Assembly (NCBI RefSeq): GCF_051106095.1
Contig: NC_135784.1
Location: 146,975,428-147,039,427, forward strand
Direction: 5' to 3'
Origin: Pogona vitticeps
Taxonomy: Eukaryota; Chordata; Lepidosauria; Squamata; Agamidae
Length of the DNA stretch: 64,000 nucleotides
Position 1 is the stretch's first letter, and the number at the start of each line of letters is the position of its first letter. The notes under the pieces are model-generated. The model saw only the letters and a program-made list of their open reading frames with translations. It had not been told where the DNA came from and did not search any database. Below are positions 57,855 to 64,000 of the stretch, one piece after another. Position numbers and translations under genes: made by a program.

Positions 57855-58122
57855 CAGGGGTCCCCAACCCTCAGTTTGCGGCCCAGTGCCAGTCCGTGGG
57901 CTTCCTGGAACTGAGCCGTGAGATGGATCTCCGGCCCCCTGCCAGCATGCATGGTGGGCATGTCACACTCGCAGAGGGGTGTGTCGTGCTCACGGAGGGG
58001 CGTGTCACACTCATGCAGGTGGGTATGTCACGCTCATGCTCGTGCTCCATGCAGGCTCCCCCCAGCGCATGGAGCCTGCACCCCTAACTGGTTTGCGGTC
58101 CCAAAAAGGTTGCGGATTGCTG
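57855..58122. mobile_element. hAT MITE, second copy of the 7337 family
   Basis: A 268-bp element with left end CAGGGGTCCCCAACCCTCAG and right end GGTTGCGGATTGCTG. CATTAGAA before and CATTACAA after (57847-57854, 58123-58130) form an 8-bp duplication with one mismatch. The interior repeats GTGTCACAC-type units as in the 7337 copy. Overlapping frames of 63-92 codons are spurious. Confidence 0.85.
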
Positions 58123-58130
58123 CATTACAA

Positions 58131-58495
58131 CATTGTTTCTGTAATCATTATAAGAACCTATACTGTGATGTTGGCTGAAATCCTGTTGTGCAGCATACAC
58201 AACAGTGATAAAGTCACCAGTAGTAGTAGATCACTGCTGGTTAAAGGCTTTGTTTGAAGATTTGGGGGTGCACATGACTATGTCACGTTGTGTATGAATC
58301 ATATGCATCCTAAAATTACCATTAGATTGGCTGCTGATTATGACATCATAACTATTACACATGTGGGGCTGCACAGCAGGGTCTGGAAAATGGCTTAGCT
58401 AACTAGACAAGTAAAATTCAAATAACTGGAAACCCATTGTACACTCAGAAATGTATTGTGCTCATTCTAGTTTTATTTGTTTTATTTTAAAAATC
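58131..58495. other. Unassigned sequence
   Basis: Nothing recognised. Confidence 0.4.
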
Positions 58496-58499
58496 TAAG

Positions 58500-58725
58500 G
58501 CTGGTTACATAGTTCAGTCAATTAGGCATCTGGCTGTTGAACCAGAGTTTGGGAGTTTGCTTCTCCAATGTGCCTCCACAGAAATAACCAGCCTATTTAG
58601 CTTTGGGCAAGGTGCACTACCCCAAAGCACCTCCAGAAAGTGACACTGGTAAGTCATCTCTGTGTACCATATAATTAGAAACTTTGGAAGTCACAATAAG
58701 TATGAATTGACTTGCTGTCAAACAA
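58500..58725 (+). mobile_element. tRNA-derived SINE, near complete, sense
   Basis: Head GGTTACATAGTTCAGTCAAT (diverged A box), GTTTGGGAGTTTGCTTC (diverged B box), the body TTAGCTTTGGGCAAGGTGCA, and the tail GAAGTCACAATAAGTATGAA then TTGACTTGCTGTCAAAC. Same family as 46825 and 28615. Confidence 0.65.
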
Positions 58726-58789
58726 GTATCATCATCTTTATAGTATGCTGTTGCCTTATTACATATATCTTGTCACACATTGTTAAAGC

Positions 58790-59375
58790 TTCTTGGATCA
58801 AGGAACAGAGATTCAGCCTGGTTACAGGGAAGATATAATTCCTTTGTTACAGCAGTTCCACTGGCTGCTGGTCAGCTTCTGGGCACAATCTAAAGAGCTT
58901 GGGTCCAAGCCATCTAAAAGGTTATATAACCCTTTGTGAGCCTACCTGGTATTAAGATCATGAGGGAGGCCTTCCTCTTGGTCCCACCACCCTCACAGGT
59001 ATGCTTGGTGGGGACACTGGGGAAGGCCTTCTCTGTCGCTGATCCTAGACTCTAGATCTCCCTCCCACGGGAAGCCACGCTGGACCCATCTTTGATGTCC
59101 TGAAAGCAGGCAAAGACCCTTCCTTTCAAGCAGGCTTTCCTTTAAATGCCTGGTTGACCAAGCAGTTCTATTAAAAGGGATTATTTTATTCTGTGGTTTT
59201 ACTTGAGCTTTTAATATTGCTCTTATTGATGAGTTTTAATATGATATATTGTTTAATACTTATTTAATATTGCAATGATTTATTATCTAGCTCTTAAATT
59301 TGTTTATTTTAATACTGCGACCTGCCTCGGATCCTTTAAGAGAAAGGTGGCATATAAAGATTTTTAATAAGTAAT
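58790..59375 (+). pseudogene. L2-like LINE 3' end, sense
   Basis: It runs from an ORF2 piece near 58850 (LLQQFHWLLVSFWA-like) through CAAGCCATCTAAAAGG, ATTAAGATCATGAGGGAGGC, CTTGGTGGGGACACTGGGGA and CCCTTCCTTTCAAGCAGGCT into an AT-rich 3' UTR, ending GGTGGCATATAAAGATTT and A-rich sequence. It is the longest of the L2 3' ends apart from 35690. Confidence 0.75.
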
Positions 59376-59734
59376 TAATAATAATCACACCAACTGATGT
59401 GCACGCTGGCAAAGACTGGGAATACTTTGTGAGATGGTGAACTAACTTCTACTAGATGATGGCATTTGTTTTTCTCTTCCTTCTTTATTCCTTCTCCTTT
59501 TGCATAATCTTGACTATAACAATGTGAGCCTGCAGACAGAGCCTCACTTAATCTTCTAGTATATGTAAAGAGCTTGCAAAAGTGTTGGTGCTTTATAAGT
59601 AGAGGTGGCCATGACTGGGACTGCCCATCCTACCAGAACATCTCAGATAGGTTGGCAGAGGATGCTGACCTTGAGGGAGGCCCAGAGAACGGAAACAAGA
59701 GATTGGGCCTTCTGGGAGGTCACTCTTTGGCTGC
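59376..59734. other. Unassigned sequence
   Basis: Nothing recognised. Confidence 0.4.
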
Positions 59735-60395
59735 GGGATCAACTGTAGGCATCCTTCAGTCTCAAGAGACTATGGTAAAGTGCTCTGAGTAGAGGTCTTT
59801 GAACAATGTCTAGTGTGGCTGAGAAGGCCAGTTCGAGAGTGACAATCCCTTCCACACTGAAGACAAATACAATCTGTCCCCTGTCCAGCTCCCTGGTTTT
59901 GCTGTTTTGGGTACTGCTTCTTTGCCTCGGCCTGCTGGACAAGGGTCTCTTCAAATTGGGAAAGGTCATGATGCACCGCCTGCCTCCAGGGTGAACGCTC
60001 AGATGTCAGGGTTTCCCATCTGTTGAGGTCCATTCCGAAGACCTTCAGATCCCGCTTGAAGTTATCCTTGTATCACAGCTGTAGTCTCCCTCTGGGGCAA
60101 TTTCCCTGCACTAATTCTCCATACAGGAGATCATTTGGAATCCGACCATCAGCCATTCCCATGACATGACCAAGCCAACGTAGATGTCACTGTTTCAGTA
60201 ATGTATATATGTTAAAAATTCCAGCTTGTTCTAGGACTACTCTATTTGGAACTTTGTCCTGCCAGGTGATTAAAAAACTGCATTGGAGACAACGCATAGG
60301 GAACGTGTTCAACTTCCTCTCCTGTCATACAAAGGGTCCAGGTCTCACTGCAGTATAGGAGTGTACCCAGGACACAGGCTCTGCCATTCAACTGG
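59735..60395 (-). pseudogene. LINE ORF2 C-terminus with zinc-finger motif, antisense
   Basis: Minus-strand pieces read NFKRDLKVFGMDLNRWETLT, SERSPWRQAVHHDLSQFEET and CICLQCGRDCHSRTGLLSHT, the last with a C2H-H/C finger. This is the common tail of a non-LTR reverse transcriptase protein. The 87-codon frame 59770-60033 is one part of it; upstream the frame is broken. The clade is not assigned. Confidence 0.65.
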
Positions 60396-60734
60396 CCCCT
60401 TCACTGGAGACGTCTGAGAAACAATTCAAAACTTGGTTATTCCGGCAGGCCTTTCAAACTGTGTCATCCACAGAATGAGTAGCCAACAGCTTATAATGTC
60501 ATTGATTACCGCCACTTTCAATATTTAGGTATTTCAGAATGTATTTTATATTGTTTGATTTTATTTTATTTTATTTTATTATTGAGTTGTACTATATGAG
60601 TTTGTTTCCGTTATTTTCCTGTGGTTGACCACCCAGACTGGCAGCTGGCCAGATGGATAGTATATAACTTGAATGAATGAATGAATGAATGAATGAATGA
60701 ATGAATGAATGAATGAATGAATGAATGAATGAAT
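60395..60734 (+). mobile_element. L2-like LINE 3' end with (GAAT)n tail
   Basis: CAACTGGCCCCTTCACTGGA and ACTTGGTTATTCCGGCAGGC give the ORF2 end, then an AT-rich UTR and GATGGATAGTATATAACTTG. It terminates in (GAAT)16 at 60671-60734, which looks like the expanded 3' tail unit of the LINE. Confidence 0.6.
60671..60734. repeat. (GAAT)n microsatellite
   Basis: Sixteen uninterrupted GAAT units. The repeated FIHS frame on the minus strand is meaningless. Confidence 0.97.
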
Positions 60735-60985
60735 TTGATCCTCTGGCCATACAGTTATTCTGTGGGTGCCCCAGCTTCCCAACCCCACCTCCTCTGGCAG
60801 GCACCCACTCAGAGGCAGTAGCACAGCTTCCCAGCCATGCCTTCTCCAGTGGGTGCCATGTAAGGGCAGTGATGTGGCTTTGTGCCGCCTCCAAGTGGGT
60901 GCCCACCAGAGGAGGCAGGGCTGGGAAGCCAGAGAACAGCTGTGTGGCCAGAGGGCCAGAATGGAAACAATCATTGAACCCGTTC
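60735..60985. mobile_element. GC-rich fold-back sequence
   Basis: Outer arms CCTCTGGCCATACAG and the inverse CTGTGTGGCCAGAGG, inner arms CCTCTGGCAGGCACCCACTC and the inverse of CAAGTGGGTGCCCACCAGAG. Probably a non-autonomous fold-back element, though no target duplication was found. The 96-134 codon frames crossing it on both strands arise from this symmetry. Confidence 0.5.
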
Positions 60986-62430
60986 TCCATGCCCATCTTT
61001 AGTTATAAGCATTAGTATTTTACTATATTTATTTCTTACAGTTTAAAGCTGCCCAATATCTGCCTGGTATGCTAGCAATCAAATGATTCAGAAAAGATGG
61101 TAGTGGAGGTGGAGGATCCCAGTATTTGAAAGTTTGATAGGATAATAAATGTTTTGGTACCACAAATATGTTTGGGGCAAATAATTAATCTATTTTTGTC
61201 ACCTTAAATAAATATGGCTCAGAATAATCTGTCTGACTTTGGAACTTAGCCATGGGAATGATCTGCTGCATCTCAGTCTGAAAAGTTTCCAAATAATAAT
61301 TATATTCTTAAATTTGGCCCGGGGAGGGAAAGGGGGATTAGAACAAGACCTCATCCCTGTATAGCTTGGTGTCATACAAATCTTCCAGCCTTTGCAAAGG
61401 TTGCAAGCTTTAAGTAAGAAATATTTGACAAAGAAAGGAGCTGAGACATTTGGGCTTAAATATACATACAAAAATGGAGCCAAAGGGCAGTACCTACAAG
61501 ACATAAATCAAACAAATCGGATTCCGTTTGTGTGTTTTTCCCGACACATAAATCTAGCGCTAAGCAGAATGGCATGAATAATACAGGAACAGAGCTCCCA
61601 CAGTGAATAATCATTCACTGAATGTGGACCAATAACTTACTCTGCAGAGATGGGCCTTGGCACCATTATGATTCAATTCAGAAATTTCAGGTTTTAATGG
61701 GAAGAGTTTCTCCTTGCATTTGTTGACTGGGGAGGGGGGAGGAGAGAAGAAGCTCTAGACAGCTGTCAGTTATGTCCCAGAGATGTGAGAAGGATAATGT
61801 CTTTACTCTAGAAAGTGAAAAGGAGCAGTGAACATGTCTAGATCTTTTACTTCTAGCTCACCATGTTTTATTTGATCCCACTAAACCCAACGGGGAGGGG
61901 GGGGACACTCCATTGCTTATGTAAGCCCAGTGATTTTCTATGGGACTCAGACAATCCTAACAATTGAGAAGGTCACGGTTGGCAATTCAGCTGCAACTAA
62001 GGGCAAAGTTGAATTCAAGGGAAATGAATTTGACTTCTACCTGATGCATTCTCCCTTCTAACGACAGGGAGAGATGTGATTCAGTAATCAGACTTTTAAA
62101 GTGAGCTTGGATTTACCTCAGACAGACTAGATGCATACCAAACTTAGTAAAGTCCATACTTAGGCTCATTTTCTCTGAAAGTTCTTAAACAGGGGTCACA
62201 AATGGTAGGATTATATCTAGGTTCTAGAGTAGTTCTGATGAGACCCTAGTTAGAGGGGAGGCACTGGGAAGTACCCTGGTGCCTGGCCCTTTCCCCACAC
62301 ATTTGTGATTGTACCTCATCACTAAATGAGCTCCCGTGTAAGGTAACATTGTTTCATAATGCAGAATGTTGTGCACTGAAAATAAAAATGAAAAAAAATT
62401 GTCGTGGTTCTATATTATCACATCTTTTGC
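60986..62430. other. Stretch without recognised features
   Basis: About 1.4 kb, AT-rich and repeat-poor. Nothing convincing. Confidence 0.4.
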
Positions 62431-62436
62431 CCACAG

Positions 62437-62511
62437 CAGAACCTAGGACTGGACATGTCCATTGAAGATTCAGACTCTCAATCATCATCAAGCTGCCATC
62501 CAAGGAAGTGA
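62437..62511 (+). other. Candidate terminal exon, acidic serine-rich tail
   Basis: After CATCTTTTGCCCACAG (ending 62436) the frame reads QNLGLDMSIEDSDSQSSSSC then HPRK and stop TGA (62509-62511). An acidic SDS/SSSS tail is typical of real nuclear-protein C-termini. Only 24 codons; no polyadenylation signal was located close by; the protein is unidentified. Confidence 0.22.
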
Positions 62512-63744
62512 TTACAGTAACTTTTCCCAGACTACCAAGGTGGCTTCTTCAATCCAGGAGATCAAGGCAGATCATGTGACTCTTTTTAAAGGTTTCGGAA
62601 CAGGCTTGTCAATTGATCTTGGTGTGAAGAACTTTGCAACTTCTTTTTCCTGATGGACTTTTTTTGCTTTCCTTTACTTTATTATAATCTAGATGCTCTT
62701 CTCAATGTAGCAAACCTATAATTTTTAATGCCAAATCAGTTCATTCTGGGCATATTTTCCAATATATTCTGGACTTTCTCAGTTCTCTTTGTGCCACTAG
62801 GACAGAATACGATGCCTTTGGAAAGTCAGGAATACCTGAAAATGTGAAGAATATATGTATTATGTGAAGCCATGTAATTAGAAAGGCATGAAGACAATGC
62901 TTGTGTTCTCATAATGCAATTTTATACACTTTTTTTTTAATTCTGTGGGGCTTACTCCCAGATAAATGTTTATGCTCCAATGATTTCAAGATATGTGTAG
63001 AATAATGCAGCCTTACATTAAACTCCTTGGTAAATACGCTTAAAAATATGATAATCACTTGCTGTTCTTTTTCATCTTGTAGCCCCAATGGGATTGGCCG
63101 TCATTAGTCTATAGGAGTGCACTGTGCCTTGTAGTGATCTGATTTCTACCTGTCTGATTCCTGTTTATTGCCCTATGCTTTTGTTAAGTGTCTCAATTTA
63201 AAAAAAAACCAGTCGGTGTAGCATTCCAAGTGGGAGATCGAGACGTTTTGCAATCGCAGGCCGTGGACTCTACCAACTCTGTCCAGTTCACAATTTGAGA
63301 ATTTAGATGCCAAGCTGAGTTGGAGCTTGCTGACAGAAATGTTATCTTTCCGGCTTAGCAAGCAGGGGTTGTTTTCAGAGAGATGCCTTGTGCTTGCAGT
63401 CAGATGGAGAAAATGGGGAAGGCCAAACTTACTTTGACCCTCTTGGCTGACATCGGGCTGGACCAAAGAAGCCAAAGGATCATGCAAAAATATTATTAAT
63501 GATCAAATCCACAAGCTTTACTATGCCAGAACATTACTCAAGTCACATCTCTGAAATCCTTCTTTGACTGATGGGGTGGTTTCTCTCACTTTAAACACAG
63601 CCACAATTTTATCCTTAAAGTTAAGCTGGCAACCTAGGTGTTTTTGCAGTTGGTGTTGGTAAGACATTCTCAGGAGGGGCTGATTACTTTCTGCCCATGG
63701 AAAAACACATTCCACCATCCCTACCAGTGCCCCAGTTCCACTCA
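62512..63744. other. Unassigned sequence
   Basis: Frames of 104 and 80 codons on the minus strand (63173-63487, 63521-63763) read smoothly but match nothing I know. An overlapping plus-strand frame is also open in part, which points to composition rather than coding. Confidence 0.35.
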
Positions 63745-63745
63745 C

Positions 63746-63892
63746 CTTTTCCAAATGGTACACTCGGTAGGAAATCCTGATGATGTTACAGCTACTTGAG
63801 CAGAAATTCTGGCCACCTTAATTGGTCTTGCTTCCTTGATATATGACATCTTCTGAAGTTCAACTTTTCCAATTTCTGTCTGTCCTTTTGCT
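63746..63892 (-). other. Candidate coding exon with consensus donor
   Basis: On the minus strand an open segment reads KEKKAKGQTEIGKVELQK then MSYIKEARPIKVARISAQVA and VTSSGFPTECTIWK, and runs into AAAAG followed by GTGAGT at 63745, a perfect donor consensus. The internal ATG has A at -3. The upstream boundary could be TTCCCAG before the CA run, or this could be a first coding exon. No second exon was recognised. Protein unidentified. Confidence 0.22.
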
Positions 63893-63902
63893 TTCTTTTC
63901 TT

Positions 63903-63920
63903 TGTGTGTGTGTGTGTGTG
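63903..63920. repeat. Short (TG)9 run
   Basis: A short dinucleotide run that bounds the exon candidate on its 5' side. Confidence 0.9.
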
Positions 63921-64000
63921 CTGGGAACACACACCTCTATCTCCTGGTGCCTTATCAATCCATTAAAACCCATTGTGAAGTTTCGGAAAATGTGCAAATG

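Noticed and set aside
60579-60996. 131- and 134-codon frames with repeated FIHS
   Set aside because: Products of (GAAT)n plus the neighbouring fold-back sequence.
63521-63763. 80-codon minus-strand frame overlapping the 63746 exon candidate
   Set aside because: It reads through the perfect donor in another frame; only one of the two can be real and neither has independent support, so it was not listed as a gene.

Overview
The window looks like vertebrate nuclear DNA, almost certainly from a squamate reptile (lizard or snake). The main reason is its interspersed-repeat mix. Six Sauria SINEs (tRNA-like head, tail ending in ACCTTT units) sit beside Bov-B LINE fragments. With them are L2-like and CR1 LINEs in both orientations, an R4-type LINE, hAT and Tigger/pogo DNA transposons, tRNA-derived SINEs and a tyrosine-recombinase (Ngaro/DIRS-like) retroelement. 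I see no bacterial-style operons, tRNA genes, rRNA operons or CRISPR arrays. Nearly all long open reading frames here are chance frames or transposon fossils.

Layout. 1-280 is the end of a Sauria SINE. 280-8.8 kb is sparse sequence holding an L2-like 3' end, a Tigger MITE (3503-4122), CR1/L2 pieces, an inverted repeat (6.6 kb) and a hAT MITE (7337-7620). 8810-9420 is the best host-gene evidence: a small candidate exon, a 92-nt candidate intron, an 84-codon terminal coding exon ending in a YEEI-containing tail, and an AATAAA signal about 210 nt after the stop. 9.5-13.3 kb holds a long CA microsatellite, a Bov-B fragment and a broken Ngaro-like fossil with an SGNH-hydrolase part. 13.3-18.9 kb is mostly unassigned apart from one Sauria SINE. 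19-20.2 kb is an R4-type LINE end. 22-25.4 kb has CR1 pieces and a hAT-like element carrying a Sauria SINE. 26.4-27.5 kb is a Tigger transposase fossil. 27.5-29.2 kb is a nest of Bov-B, L2-like, tRNA-SINE and Sauria SINE. 31.8-32.9 kb is a fold-back hAT. 34-45.9 kb is a mixed LINE/SINE/hAT field. 49.0-49.7 kb is a 5S-rRNA-like sequence split by a Tigger MITE. 50-61 kb contains more CR1, L2, SINE and hAT copies. 61-64 kb is repeat-poor and has two weak exon candidates.

How the parts relate. The repeats record successive insertion: Sauria SINE and Bov-B copies have target-site duplications still easy to see, so they are the younger layer. CR1 and L2 copies are interrupted by other elements, so they are older. 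Bov-B is the expected source of the enzymes that copied the Sauria SINEs, and the Tigger transposase fossil is of the superfamily expected to have moved the two TA-flanked MITEs.

Limits. All calls are by eye, with no database search. Repeat family names rest on remembered consensus sequences and hallmark motifs. The host gene at 8.8-9.4 kb is not identified, and the other exon candidates (1530, 57481, 62437, 63746) rest on splice-like signals and residue composition alone.
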